A DNA stretch of 36,881 nucleotides from Planctomycetota bacterium. GTDB taxonomy: Bacteria > Planctomycetota > Planctomycetia > Planctomycetales > Planctomycetaceae. Shown here one piece after another: positions 7,420 through 17,347 of the stretch. The notes under the pieces were generated by a model that was not told the DNA's origin, did no database searches, and worked only from the letters and a program-made list of their open reading frames with translations. The stretch covers positions 1 to 36,881 of the forward strand of contig QWQG01000031.1 of assembly GCA_003670925.1 (NCBI GenBank), given 5' to 3'. How positions within the stretch are numbered: position 1 is the stretch's first letter; every line of letters starts with the position of its first letter. The position numbers were made by a program, and so were the translations under genes.

Positions 7420-9351
7420 ATGTCTGCGGTTGCCGAGTTTCCGATTCCACTCAACCAGTATTCCAAGTTGCCACTGGATCCGAAGAACCCGAAACTGACG
7501 GCCGAACAACGGCAAACACTCCAGAAAAATATCGACATCTGCCGCGACGCCATCGTGTTTTTCACGGCCATCGCGGACGCTAAGGGATTGGGCGGTCATA
7601 CTGGCGGTCCTTTCGATACTGTTCCTGAAGTCTGCATCATGCATGGTTTTATGAAACATGCGGCTGCCGGTGGAACGCCCGATGTGCTGCCGATCTTCTT
7701 CGACGAAGCTGGCCACCGTGTGGCGACGCAGTATCTGATGGCCGCACTCGAAGGCGAGCTGCCGGTCGAAAAGTTGTACCACTACCGCGAGTATTTGTCG
7801 CATTTGCCCGGGCATCCGGAACGCGGTTTTACGCCAGGCGTGAAATTTTCGTCTGGCCGCTTGGGGCACATGTGGCCGTTTGTCAACGGCGTCGCGATTG
7901 CGAATCCTAGCAAGGTTGTGTTCCTCCTGGGTTCCGACGGTTCACAAATGGAAGGCGACGATTCCGAAGCGGCCCGACTTGCGGTCGCGCAGAACCTGAA
8001 CGTGAAGCTGTTGATTGACGACAACGACGTCACGATAGCCGGTCATCCGTCGGACTATCTACCCGGCTATGACGTTTCCAAAACCTTAGCAGGTCACGGT
8101 CTGAAGATCGATATCGGCGACGGCGAAGATCTGGATGCGCTCTACGCCCGCATGTGTGCGGCCGTGACCGCAACCGGACCAATTGCATTGATCAATCGCC
8201 GTAAAATGTGCGTGGGAATTAAAGGACTTGAAGGCAGTGCTCACGGACACGACGTGATCAAGGTTTCACTGGCCAAAGAATATCTCACAGGGCGCGGCCA
8301 GACGGCTGCCGTTGACTATCTCAATAATGTGAAAAAAGGTCCGTCCGGTCCATCGTATGAAGGCAGTTGCAGCAAGAGTATCGGCAAGAACCGCGATCTG
8401 TTCGGCAAGTTTCTCAACGAGATTTTGGACGCATTGCCGGAAGCTCAACGAATCGCATCCGTGCGTGTGTTCGACTGCGACCTTGAAGGATCATGTGGTT
8501 TGAATCATGTGCGTGCCGCTCACCCCGAAGTGTTCGTGCGGGGAGGCATCATGGAACGCGGGAATTTCTCAGCGGCTGCGGGCTTCGGTTATGAAACCGG
8601 GAAGCAGGGCGTGTTCGCGACGTTCTCGGCGTTTCTGGAAATGATCGTTTCTGAAATCACGATGGCGCGGCTGAATCAGGCCAATGTGCTGGCGCATTTC
8701 TCGCATGCTGGCTGTGATGATATGGCGGACAATACATGCCATTTCGGCTTAAATAATATGTTTGCGGCTAATGGACTTCCTGATGAAGGTCGTGACACCA
8801 CACGGCTTTACTTCCCGGCCGATCAGCATCAATTCAAAGCCTGCATGAACAAGATCTATGGTGACGCAGGATTAAGATTTATCTTCTCAACGCGGTCCGG
8901 GGTTCCGGATCTTTTGACGGAGGAAGGGATTCGCGTTTATGGCGACGACTACCAGTTTGTCCCCGGTCGTGATGACGTAATTCGCGAGGGCAAAGATGGC
9001 TATATCGTGTCGTTCGGCGAAACAGTTTACCGGTCATTGGATGCGGTGATTAAGCTCAAGGCGGAGGGCATCCATGTCGGTCTCATCAACAAGGCAACGT
9101 TGAATGTCTATGACGAAACCATGATGGCAAAACTGGCGGCGTCTTCGGTGGTGCTTGTGGCTGAGTCCTTCAACGTGAACACCGGGCTAGGTTCCCGCTT
9201 TGGAACGGAATTACTCAAACGTGGATTTAAGGGAAGCTATAACAATATCGGCACTTATCGCGAAGGCTCAGGTGGCTTGTGGCAGCAGATGGGCCATCAG
9301 GGCATTGATTCCGACGGCATTCAGTTGGCGATGAAGGCGTTGTTGAAGTAG
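7420..9351 (+). CDS. tkt: Transketolase
   Basis: A 643-residue thiamine-diphosphate enzyme that moves two-carbon ketol units between sugar phosphates in the non-oxidative pentose phosphate pathway. The TPP/metal motif is seen as LLGSDGSQMEG followed about 30 residues later by DDNDVTIAGH. The pyrimidine-binding domain has the activating glutamate in MERGNFSAAAGFGYETG, and the C-terminal transketolase domain follows to VAESFNVNTGLGSRFG. An upstream TTG would add two residues, but GGAGAAG at 7406-7412 is placed correctly for the ATG at 7420. The family is clear; substrate range (standard transketolase versus a related aldehyde transferase) is inferred from overall layout and length. Confidence 0.9.
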   Translation: MSAVAEFPIPLNQYSKLPLDPKNPKLTAEQRQTLQKNIDICRDAIVFFTAIADAKGLGGHTGGPFDTVPEVCIMHGFMKHAAAGGTPDVLPIFFDEAGHRVATQYLMAALEGELPVEKLYHYREYLSHLPGHPERGFTPGVKFSSGRLGHMWPFVNGVAIANPSKVVFLLGSDGSQMEGDDSEAARLAVAQNLNVKLLIDDNDVTIAGHPSDYLPGYDVSKTLAGHGLKIDIGDGEDLDALYARMCAAVTATGPIALINRRKMCVGIKGLEGSAHGHDVIKVSLAKEYLTGRGQTAAVDYLNNVKKGPSGPSYEGSCSKSIGKNRDLFGKFLNEILDALPEAQRIASVRVFDCDLEGSCGLNHVRAAHPEVFVRGGIMERGNFSAAAGFGYETGKQGVFATFSAFLEMIVSEITMARLNQANVLAHFSHAGCDDMADNTCHFGLNNMFAANGLPDEGRDTTRLYFPADQHQFKACMNKIYGDAGLRFIFSTRSGVPDLLTEEGIRVYGDDYQFVPGRDDVIREGKDGYIVSFGETVYRSLDAVIKLKAEGIHVGLINKATLNVYDETMMAKLAASSVVLVAESFNVNTGLGSRFGTELLKRGFKGSYNNIGTYREGSGGLWQQMGHQGIDSDGIQLAMKALLK

Positions 9352-9373
9352 CTCTCACTTCGGAAGAGTGATC

Positions 9374-9874
9374 ATGCTGTCGAATGGGTTTCTAGGCTAC
9401 CCGACAACCTTCATGCTGGACTTTGTCGTTTGCGCGCTCGCACTGATTGTGCCTGTGCTGCTGTGGAGCCTGTGGCTGGTCAAGTTTCGCCGACGTTATG
9501 TTGCCCACAAACGCCTGCAGATCGGCTTGGGAATCGTGCTGTTGGTGGCTGTCATGGCGTTCGAACTGGATGTGCAGATTGTGCACGGAGGCTGGGAGAA
9601 AATCGTCGCGAAACAGCTATTAAGTCCCGACGCGTTGTCGACAAAAATTAACACGGTCAGGCCTTGGCTGTTAGTGCATCTCGTGTTTGCCGTAACCACT
9701 CCGCTGTTGTGGATGGTGACGCTCACACTGGCTTTGCGTCGTTTTAAAAATCCTGCAGCACCGGGACCGCATAGTCGTTTACACAAAACTCTCGGATGGG
9801 CGTCGACAATCGACATCACGTTGACATCTGTGACAGGATTGTTGTTCTACTACGTTGCGTTTGTGAGATCGTAG
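9374..9874 (+). CDS. DUF420-type multi-pass membrane protein
   Basis: A 166-residue integral membrane protein with four to five hydrophobic helices. Conserved features are the N-terminal NGFLG segment, the KFRRRYVAHKRLQ basic loop and the histidine-bearing helix ends (LLVHLVFAVTTPLLW, HSRLHKTLGWAS), as in the DUF420 family often found near respiratory oxidase genes. It starts 22 bases after transketolase; GGAAGAG precedes the ATG, which I prefer to a GTG at 9368. Function is not established. Confidence 0.8.
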   Translation: MLSNGFLGYPTTFMLDFVVCALALIVPVLLWSLWLVKFRRRYVAHKRLQIGLGIVLLVAVMAFELDVQIVHGGWEKIVAKQLLSPDALSTKINTVRPWLLVHLVFAVTTPLLWMVTLTLALRRFKNPAAPGPHSRLHKTLGWASTIDITLTSVTGLLFYYVAFVRS

Positions 9875-9982
9875 CCCACCGTGACGCGGGGAAAGCCCGA
9901 GCCCCAAAGGGGAGCGACAGGGCGCCAGTAATTATGCACACTGAAATTGAGTACAACTCGGCATTTTCTGTGACGGTCATTC
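9875..9982. repeat. GC-rich possible repeat remnant between genes
   Basis: The segment after the DUF420 stop (GTAGCCCACCGTGACGCGGG through CCCCAAAGGGG to about 9927) has small self-complementary blocks and reads like other intergenic palindromic elements of planctomycetes. No second copy is in the window, so this is a weak call. Confidence 0.3.
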
Positions 9983-11239
9983 ATGCGTCAGTCCTGCTCC
10001 AAATTCTGGACGATCCTGCTGGTGGCGCTGCTGCTGCGTGTCGTCGTGGCGATTGCAATTGAACAACGTGTGACCGCAGCGGGCCGCACGTTTCTAATCG
10101 AAGGCGACGCCAACGGATACTGGGAACTCGCACAGCATCTCGCAGCCGGTCATGATTATGCGATTTATCAACCGCCGCGCTATGTGCTGCGAACTCCAGG
10201 GTTTCCATTGCTGCTGGCTGCCAGTATCAAGATCTTCGGTAAAAGTGTGTTAGCAGCAAGTCTGGTGATGGCCGTTGTGGGAACCGGCAGTTGTTGGCTG
10301 ACATGGTTACTCGCACGGAAATTGTTTGATGAATTCACTGGTTTGTGGGCGATGCTCTTGGTAGCTGTGTCGCCGCTGCAGATTGGAAGCAATGTTCAGA
10401 TCTTGTCGGAAACATGGTTCAGCTTTGGACTGCTAGTCTGTCTGCTTGCGTTGGCTCGGTTGCTGCAGTCGCCACCTGCGGCTGGTTGGGGCAGAATTGC
10501 GTTTTCAAACGGCATACTGACGGGACTCACGGTCCTCATTCGACCGGGTTGGCTGCTCTGGGTGGGACTCAGCTCACTACTTGTTATTGTGTTCGGCCCA
10601 ATGACGTTCGCGAAGAGAATTCTGTGCGCCGCCCTGATCTGTGGCGGTTGTTTTGTCGCTCTGTTGCCGTGGGCGTGGAGAAATTACGAAATCACTGGCC
10701 ACTGGATTTTTACTTCACTCTGGTCCGGCCCAAGTCTGTATGACGGACTCCATGCTGGCGCGACGGGTGCCAGCGACATGGCCTTCGTGGACAACGAAAA
10801 CGTATTTTCAACAATGTCTGAATTCGATGCGAACGCCCACTATAAACAGCGGGCAATTGACTTTGCGATTGCCCATCCACGTCGCACTGTCGAACTAGCA
10901 TTCCTAAAAGCCGGCCGCTACCTGAGTCCTTCACTAAACGCCGCAGGTTTCTCAGGTGGTGTATTCTCTGTATTTTGCGTTTTCTGGTATTTCAGCCTGA
11001 CGGTGTTAATTGTGTCTGGTGCACTGGACTTACGTCATAAGTTAGTGTGTGTCGGGTTGCTTGCAGGGCCCTTCCTGCAATTTCTGCTGGTTCATATGGT
11101 CTTTGTGGGGTCAATTCGATATCGTTTGCCGCTTGAGTTTCCGTTGTCGATCTTGGCTGCGCATGGACTTGTGGGGCTCCGGCAACGATGGAACGAACGG
11201 ACACAACGTGACGGCAAACGGCCGTCCGACTTGGCTTAA
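9983..11239 (+). CDS. Glycosyltransferase family 39-like (ArnT/PMT type) membrane protein
   Basis: A 418-residue polytopic membrane protein with about ten hydrophobic helices. Near the N-terminus lies the acidic loop EGDANGYWELAQHLAAG followed by PPRYVLRTPGFPLLLA, the arrangement of GT-C fold enzymes of the dolichyl/undecaprenyl-phosphate-sugar-dependent mannosyl/arabinosyl transferase type. The enzyme would transfer a sugar from a lipid carrier to an acceptor on the outer face of the cytoplasmic membrane. Length is on the short side for the family (often 450-600), as the C-terminal periplasmic domain is small. Donor and acceptor are unknown. Confidence 0.8.
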   Translation: MRQSCSKFWTILLVALLLRVVVAIAIEQRVTAAGRTFLIEGDANGYWELAQHLAAGHDYAIYQPPRYVLRTPGFPLLLAASIKIFGKSVLAASLVMAVVGTGSCWLTWLLARKLFDEFTGLWAMLLVAVSPLQIGSNVQILSETWFSFGLLVCLLALARLLQSPPAAGWGRIAFSNGILTGLTVLIRPGWLLWVGLSSLLVIVFGPMTFAKRILCAALICGGCFVALLPWAWRNYEITGHWIFTSLWSGPSLYDGLHAGATGASDMAFVDNENVFSTMSEFDANAHYKQRAIDFAIAHPRRTVELAFLKAGRYLSPSLNAAGFSGGVFSVFCVFWYFSLTVLIVSGALDLRHKLVCVGLLAGPFLQFLLVHMVFVGSIRYRLPLEFPLSILAAHGLVGLRQRWNERTQRDGKRPSDLA

Positions 11240-11284
11240 TTTGGTCCAGTCCGCAAACATGGATGTTGCGATTGGCGAGGAAAC

Positions 11285-14200
11285 ATGAAGTTTTGGCCCA
11301 TATTGAAATGGATGTTCTTCATCGCATTGGCGAGCACGATTGCGGCTGGCGTGGGCGGCATATGGCTATGGAAGAACAGTGACCGGCTCATTCGTGAGCA
11401 GGCATTTCGAACGTTCGACAAGGTTGCCCCTGACCTTGAATTGCAGCTTGATGGCATTGAGTTGAGCAGCACATCGTCGATACGTTTGACGGGAATTGAG
11501 ATTCGTGATCGCGCAGCCAATCGACCAATTTTGCGAGCCAAAGAGGCGTTTGCCACCGTCGATGAAACGGAGTTGATGGAACGCCAGCACGTGATCGTGC
11601 GCACGATCAAGATTTCCGGTGTAGAAATTCTGCTGAAACGATCGGAAGATGGTCGTTGGAACTGGCAGAATTACGCATTTAATAAGCTCAGTGACACGCT
11701 GATTCCACCGAGCGTAGTTTTGGAAAACGTGCGTGTCCAGATTCAATTGGAGCATAGTGCAGGAATTCCTCCTGCGAGTCTGACCGTGACGTCGCCCTTG
11801 TTGCAAGCTGTGCCGAAGTCTTCGGAGGCGTACGATTTTTTAGGAAGTCTGGCATTACCAGGCAGTGAAAATCTTGCACTGAACGGCACCTGCAATCTAA
11901 TAACCAAAGAATGGGATTTGCGGGGTCAGGTTGTAGGAGTTGAGGCAGATCAGTCGTTGTTGGATCTCGCAAAATCAACTGCACCACAGCTTTCGTCGCA
12001 ACTTCAACAACTCGACTTGAAGATCGCCGGTGTTTTGCCGTCAGCAACTGAATCCCGCACGGCAGTTGCCAGTGCAGAGACCAATGCCATTGTGGTTGGT
12101 GGCAGCCCCGCGTCACCTCGTTTTTTTGGAATCCTAGATATCGATTTTCTGGTTGAAAAGCGGTCGGAACGCACGGTTCCGGACGTGCGGCTAAAAGTTG
12201 AAGTCCGGGACGGTCAATTGAGTTCCCCTGTGGTGCCAGTTCGGCTTTCCGATGTGCGTGCCACATTCTTTTGGGACAACAGCAACGTAGCATTTAAGTT
12301 GCTGAATGCACGTGACGGGGATGCGTTGGTGACGGGTCAGTTTTCGATGGAACTGCGTGACAACGGGCCAGCACCGACGGCCTCCGTGCATTTGGAGAAG
12401 TTTCCAATCACAAAAGATTTGCAGCCGTTGCTGCCTGAGAAATCTCGAAAACTGTTTGATCATTTTCAGCCGGCCGGAGTTATTTCTGGCGACATCACCC
12501 TCCAGCGAATGCCGTCTGGTAAGTGGTTACCGACGGCCATAGATGGCATCGCCGACAATGCCTCACTCCTGTTTCACAAGTTTCGATATCCTGTCACTGG
12601 AATCAAAGCCACGATGCATCAAAAGCCGTTAGCGTCTGATGCCGCCACGCTGGACTCTGTAGTCTTAGACATCGTGGCTGAGGGAATGCTTGGAATTCGT
12701 CCGGTGCAGGCACAAGGCGTGATCCGAAATCCCGGCTCTGAGTTGGAATTGGACTTTCAGATCGATGTGCAGGATTTGGCGTTGGACGGGCAGTTCCGTG
12801 ATGCGTTGGACGAACCTGGCCGGAAAGTGGTAGAGAGTCTAAATATCGGTGGATTTGGTTCGGCCAGAGTTCAATGTCGCCGTGAGTCGGGCAAGGATCA
12901 GCCAACTGACATCCAGATCTTCACGACCGTGCGTGACGGCATCGTTCGCTTCAGCAAGTTTCAATACGAGATTACGGGACTCAGTGGTGAATTTTCTTTC
13001 GACTCGAAAGCCAAATACTGGCGGTTTACAAATCTCCACGGATGGCACGATACAGGAGAATTGACTGCTGGCGGCAGTTTTCGAGGCTTGCCTGCTCCTG
13101 GTGTCCTGCAACTCACGATTAATGCGGAGAACGCAAAACTAGACGCCGATTTGTTCAATGCCCTGAACCCGTCCTCACGATCTCTCTGGACAATGTTGCA
13201 GCCCGAAGGGTCGATTAGTCTGACAACCACAATTGACTGGACTGCGGCCTCAGGTCAGACCCCCGTAGTGCAACTCGAAAATGTACGGATCTTTGATGCG
13301 TCGATTTATCCCAAACCATTTCCGTATCGGATGAACATCAGCGAAGCCAAACTCAGCTACAAGCCCAACGATCCAGAGTTTGCCGGCGTGCAGCACTGCA
13401 CGATTGAAACACTGAAAGCGGAACACGAAGGATCGCCAATTCAAGCTAGCGGCTGGGCTGAGTTGGCGCCTGACGGTTACTGGCAAATGCATCTGAATAA
13501 TCTTAATGCGATCGACCTAAAACCTGATGACGAGTTTCGCGCAGCTTTGCCGGACAACTGGCGTGATACGCTGTCGCGGTTGCAGCAGGTTGGTCGAGTT
13601 TCCGTTGAATCATCGGAACTGGAGTTTCGTGGCGTAACAAATGGGAGTGCGCCGACAACGGCTGCTTGGAGTCTCAATATGCGCCTGCAGCAGTGTGCGG
13701 TCGCAGCGGGACTCGAACTGACAAATGTGTCCGGCATGGTCGTTGCAAACGGTACATGGGATGGAGCCCACCTCCAGAATACAGGGCATATTCGCTTGGA
13801 TCAGGCAGAAGTCCTCGACATGACTCTCACGGATATCGATGGACCATACACGATGTCCGAAGATGAACTGGTGCTTGGATGCCGTGAGATCATTCAGCGA
13901 CAATTGCAACCTGCTGAGGTCGCTTTGGATCGGCGCATTATGGCGAAAGCTTATCGTGGCGTCCTTGAAATGGACGGCATGATTGATTTGAAAAAGGGGA
14001 GCCAATACGAGTTCTTTGGAGAGCTAAAAAATTCGCTACTCCAGAACTATGCTGCGGTGCATATGCCCGATCAGCCGAACATGAAGGGTGTGGTAAACGC
14101 GTGGCTCTTGGTGCATGGTGACGGCGATTCAGCGGCCAATCTCACGGGCAGCGGGCAAATGCTAATTTCTCCCGCGGCGTTGTACGAAATTCCCGTCGTC

Positions 14201-14665
14201 TTAGAAATGCTGTCAGCGTTGTCCAGCCTCCAGTTTGCGGTGCCAAATCGAGAAGCTTTTAATCACGCCTTGATGTCTTTCAGGATTCGCGATGAAGCGT
14301 TTCAATTCGAACCAATCGACCTTGTCGGCGATTCTCTTGCATTGCGAGGACGTGGCCAAGTCGGCTTTGGTGGGGATGTGTCACTCGACTTCTTTTCACG
14401 TCCACCCGTTACCAATAATCCACTCAAAAATCTTGTCGTGTCCAGCACAACGTCGTTGGTGACTGTCCAGGTTCGAGGCACAACATCGAAGCCGCAAACG
14501 ACGCGAGGAAGTCGCAAGATTGATGATTCTATTCGCGACTTCTTTGGGGCCTTTGAACCGCGACCTGGTGCTCCGGTTCCGACACTCAATATTCCCCGCA
14601 TCTTTGGCGTTCCCAACTCCCCGCAAGGGGCAACCAATCCAAATCCGCAAGGCATTCGTCGCTAA
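11285..14665 (+). CDS. Large AsmA-like inner-membrane/periplasmic protein
   Basis: A 1126-residue protein with one N-terminal membrane anchor (WMFFIALASTIAAGVGGIWLW, about residues 9-29) followed by a very long beta-rich periplasmic region. It opens with the AsmA-type pattern (IRLTGIEIRDRAANRP, VDETELM, IKISGVEILLKRSEDGRWNW) and ends with an AsmA C-terminal block (ALYEIPVVLEMLSAL through VGDSLALRGRGQVGFGGDVSLDFF) and a Pro/Arg-rich tail. AsmA/TamB-type proteins are thought to bridge the periplasm and carry lipids to the outer membrane. AGGA sits five bases before the ATG. The stop codon overlaps that of the convergent TPR lipoprotein gene by four bases. Confidence 0.85.
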   Translation: MKFWPILKWMFFIALASTIAAGVGGIWLWKNSDRLIREQAFRTFDKVAPDLELQLDGIELSSTSSIRLTGIEIRDRAANRPILRAKEAFATVDETELMERQHVIVRTIKISGVEILLKRSEDGRWNWQNYAFNKLSDTLIPPSVVLENVRVQIQLEHSAGIPPASLTVTSPLLQAVPKSSEAYDFLGSLALPGSENLALNGTCNLITKEWDLRGQVVGVEADQSLLDLAKSTAPQLSSQLQQLDLKIAGVLPSATESRTAVASAETNAIVVGGSPASPRFFGILDIDFLVEKRSERTVPDVRLKVEVRDGQLSSPVVPVRLSDVRATFFWDNSNVAFKLLNARDGDALVTGQFSMELRDNGPAPTASVHLEKFPITKDLQPLLPEKSRKLFDHFQPAGVISGDITLQRMPSGKWLPTAIDGIADNASLLFHKFRYPVTGIKATMHQKPLASDAATLDSVVLDIVAEGMLGIRPVQAQGVIRNPGSELELDFQIDVQDLALDGQFRDALDEPGRKVVESLNIGGFGSARVQCRRESGKDQPTDIQIFTTVRDGIVRFSKFQYEITGLSGEFSFDSKAKYWRFTNLHGWHDTGELTAGGSFRGLPAPGVLQLTINAENAKLDADLFNALNPSSRSLWTMLQPEGSISLTTTIDWTAASGQTPVVQLENVRIFDASIYPKPFPYRMNISEAKLSYKPNDPEFAGVQHCTIETLKAEHEGSPIQASGWAELAPDGYWQMHLNNLNAIDLKPDDEFRAALPDNWRDTLSRLQQVGRVSVESSELEFRGVTNGSAPTTAAWSLNMRLQQCAVAAGLELTNVSGMVVANGTWDGAHLQNTGHIRLDQAEVLDMTLTDIDGPYTMSEDELVLGCREIIQRQLQPAEVALDRRIMAKAYRGVLEMDGMIDLKKGSQYEFFGELKNSLLQNYAAVHMPDQPNMKGVVNAWLLVHGDGDSAANLTGSGQMLISPAALYEIPVVLEMLSALSSLQFAVPNREAFNHALMSFRIRDEAFQFEPIDLVGDSLALRGRGQVGFGGDVSLDFFSRPPVTNNPLKNLVVSSTTSLVTVQVRGTTSKPQTTRGSRKIDDSIRDFFGAFEPRPGAPVPTLNIPRIFGVPNSPQGATNPNPQGIRR

Positions 14666-16080
14666 TTCTGAATTGCCCCAGCGCTAGATGCAGGATCAAA
14701 ACCAGCCGCTGACTGTGGTGGCTTTGCCTTGTTTTCCGTATCAACCATCGCGTTGCGGATTTCTTGAGCGCGTTGCAAATCCGTTTTTGCCTCGTCTGCC
14801 TGTCCGGCTCCGCGGCGATCATCGGCCCGTTTTTCGTAAGCGACGGCGACCTGTTCGTCAAAACGTCCGGCTGTTTCAAAGTCGCTGATAGCGTTGTCAA
14901 AATTCTCGAGACGCATCCAGAGATCACCCCGGATGGAATACGCTTCCTGAGATGATTGAGCAACGATAGATTCATCGCAATCTAGCATCGCTTTTTGCAG
15001 GTCGCCAGTTGCCATCCATGCGGATGCTCGTCCTGTCAAGGCTTCCGTATTTCCGGGATTGACGATCAAGGCGCGAGTGAAGTCTTGGATGGCCGCACCA
15101 TACTGGCTGCCGTTCATTAAATGTTTCCCACGAAAAATCCATGCTGCCGGATTACGTGCGTTGCGGGAAGCTTGCTGAGTCAGTTGGTTTAACTGCTCCA
15201 GCCATGCGAGTTTTGCACCATCCTGCTGCGCCTCAGCAAAGCGATTCAGCTTCAGCAACGCCGCACGACGGTGACCCAGCCAACGCATATCCATAGGTTC
15301 TAGCTCTGATGCACGGGAAAATGCCTGGAGAGCAGCTTCGTATTTTTCCTGCTGCATGTGGACCAACCCGCAGTTATTCCACGCGGTGACATAGGTCTCC
15401 TGAAGCCGCAAGGCCTGTTGCAAATCAGCCAGAGCCGGTTCGTACTGTTCCAGCTTGAGTCGGGCAAAGCCACGATTATTCCATGCGTCGGCAAACTTGC
15501 GGTCGCCATCAATGGCCTTGGTAAAATCGGCTTCCGCAGATTTGTAGTCCTGATTAGTGAGTGCTATCAGCCCGCGATTGTTGAGCGCGGCGGCGTGCGC
15601 GGGATTGAGTTGGATAGCTTTCTCGAAGTCTGCGATTGCTTCCTTAGAAAGACCCTGAGACATCAGAAAGTAGCCGCGATAGTTGTAGCTGTCGGCATTG
15701 TTTGGCGCGAGTCGTACGGCGGTACTGAAATCGACTCGAGCGTTGGCGTTTTCACCTTGGAGGCAGTACACATCAGCTCGCATGCGAAACAAACTGGCAT
15801 CTTCTGGAGACTCAGCAATCGCCTGACTCAATGCTTCAACGGCGACCCCTTTCTGGCCGGCAACCACCGCTGAATTCGCTTTCTGCAGTAGTTGACGCAC
15901 GGCATCTGGGTACTGGGACAGTGTTTTCTTGGCGATACTTTGATCCCCAAGTGCCGTCGTCGTCTGGTTGCCGGAAATCGACAGCGGAATGCCTGCTGAT
16001 CCGGTCTCCGGTGCCTGATTTCCAGATCCACAACCAGTGGCCAGCAACATTGATCCCAAGGCAATTAAGACACGACACAT
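14662..16080 (-). CDS. TPR-repeat lipoprotein
   Basis: A 472-residue exported protein. The N-terminus MCRVLIALGSMLLATGC is a lipoprotein signal with Cys17 as the lipidation site. From about residue 60 it consists of some ten tetratricopeptide repeats, several with near-consensus units (ALNNRGLIALTNQDYKSAEA, AWNNRGFARLKLEQYEPALA). TPR arrays are protein-docking scaffolds; partners are unknown. Convergent with the AsmA-like gene, sharing its last four bases with it. A ~340-base gap to the divergent TPR gene holds its promoter. Confidence 0.85.
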   Translation of the reverse strand: MCRVLIALGSMLLATGCGSGNQAPETGSAGIPLSISGNQTTTALGDQSIAKKTLSQYPDAVRQLLQKANSAVVAGQKGVAVEALSQAIAESPEDASLFRMRADVYCLQGENANARVDFSTAVRLAPNNADSYNYRGYFLMSQGLSKEAIADFEKAIQLNPAHAAALNNRGLIALTNQDYKSAEADFTKAIDGDRKFADAWNNRGFARLKLEQYEPALADLQQALRLQETYVTAWNNCGLVHMQQEKYEAALQAFSRASELEPMDMRWLGHRRAALLKLNRFAEAQQDGAKLAWLEQLNQLTQQASRNARNPAAWIFRGKHLMNGSQYGAAIQDFTRALIVNPGNTEALTGRASAWMATGDLQKAMLDCDESIVAQSSQEAYSIRGDLWMRLENFDNAISDFETAGRFDEQVAVAYEKRADDRRGAGQADEAKTDLQRAQEIRNAMVDTENKAKPPQSAAGFDPASSAGAIQN

Positions 16081-16422
16081 GAGTTCGCTCCATCGGGTAT
16101 TTCAGAAATCGGGCCGATTCCAGCAGCCCTTCAATTCACGGTGATGCTTGTAGTCGTGATAAGTTGGCGGTGTCAATCTGAGTTGAGGGGGAATCGGTAG
16201 TCTAGTGGGGGCAGTGAGCTTTACTTCGCACGAAACTCAAGCGTAACTCGGCAGAAAACGACAGTGACAGTCTTGCTCGCGTCTAGGCTTTCGTCTGGGT
16301 TGCGATGTCAGCGACAGGATTTCGTCTGTCCCGGGTCGTTGCCTAGGCAAGCTAAAACCTGTGCGGCAACCTATACTCCCCGCAAAGGTCCTGACAATCT
16401 CCTCCTGATGGGATCCGTGCGT
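16081..16422. other. Divergent intergenic region between two TPR genes
   Basis: Must carry promoters for both flanking genes. An open frame from 16264 continues into the rightward gene, but its first 50 residues look non-coding. No RNA or repeat recognised. Confidence 0.45.
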
Positions 16423-17241
16423 ATGCGACTGAGTGCATCTTTAATTCCGCGATTTTTTGGGGCTATCTCCATGGCCGCCTGTTTCATAACTCCGGCGTTT
16501 GGTTTCATGGATGAGGCCACGCAGGCGGTGATCACCGACGACAAGGACCAAGAGGTTGAGAAACTCAACGTCGAGCTCATTAAATCGCTCACAAAACAAC
16601 TTAAGCAGAAAGAAACGCTTGATTCCAACGCCGCCGATGCCGTGAACGAGTATTCAGTTCGCGGCGACTTGTTCATGTTTCTCGGCGAATTCCCAAAGGC
16701 CGAAGCAGACTATCTGACAATGGTAAAAATGAAACCGGACCTTGATGCGTCGCACTGGCGACTCGGGATTGCCATGTTTTTCGCGAATCATCCCGAACAG
16801 GCAGCAGCGCAATTCGACAAGTACGATTCCTTTGACAAGATTGACCGCGAGAACGGCATCTGGCGATATCTTTCACACTACCGCGCGTTTGGTAAGGCTG
16901 AAGCGCGACGGCAGTTGCTGCGATACGAGAAAGACGATCGGCCTCCGTTTAAAGAGGTATATCGGCTTTTCGACGGAAGTTTAACCGCAGCAGAAGTGCT
17001 ACAAGCCATTCCCGATGATGCCACAGTTGCGTCGCACGACTCGCGATTGTTCTACAGTCATCTTTATATCGGCATGAATCAGGTCGTCGAAGGTAACACG
17101 GAGGATGCAAAAATCTCCTTGCGGACAGCGACGCTGAATTCATGGCCAAGAAAGGCTGGGTATGGTCCTGATTATATGTGGCACATCGGACGACTGCAGT
17201 ATCTGGAATTGCAAAAGGTGAAGGTGAAGGTGACTCCGTAA
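16423..17241 (+). CDS. Secreted TPR protein
   Basis: A 272-residue protein beginning MRLSASLIPRFFGAISMAA, a signal peptide ending near FGFMDE. The mature part has a tetratricopeptide pair (YSVRGDLFMFLGEFPKAEAD and SHWRLGIAMFFANHPEQAAA) and then a region resembling the later helices of NlpI-like proteins, with HSRLFYSHLYIG-type helices. The frame is open upstream to 16264, and ATG at 16408 is an alternative; I prefer 16423 because it gives a compact signal peptide. Likely periplasmic; function unknown. The end is marked by a K-V-K-V-K-V repeat tail. Confidence 0.7.
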   Translation: MRLSASLIPRFFGAISMAACFITPAFGFMDEATQAVITDDKDQEVEKLNVELIKSLTKQLKQKETLDSNAADAVNEYSVRGDLFMFLGEFPKAEADYLTMVKMKPDLDASHWRLGIAMFFANHPEQAAAQFDKYDSFDKIDRENGIWRYLSHYRAFGKAEARRQLLRYEKDDRPPFKEVYRLFDGSLTAAEVLQAIPDDATVASHDSRLFYSHLYIGMNQVVEGNTEDAKISLRTATLNSWPRKAGYGPDYMWHIGRLQYLELQKVKVKVTP

Positions 17242-17347
17242 CTTGGACACTTGGAGTCAAGTCGATTTCTCCTCAGGCAATGGCAGGGATGCACTTGACT
17301 TGGGAGTAAGTTGCAGATTGCAGTCGGGAGAAAATATCCCACGGACG

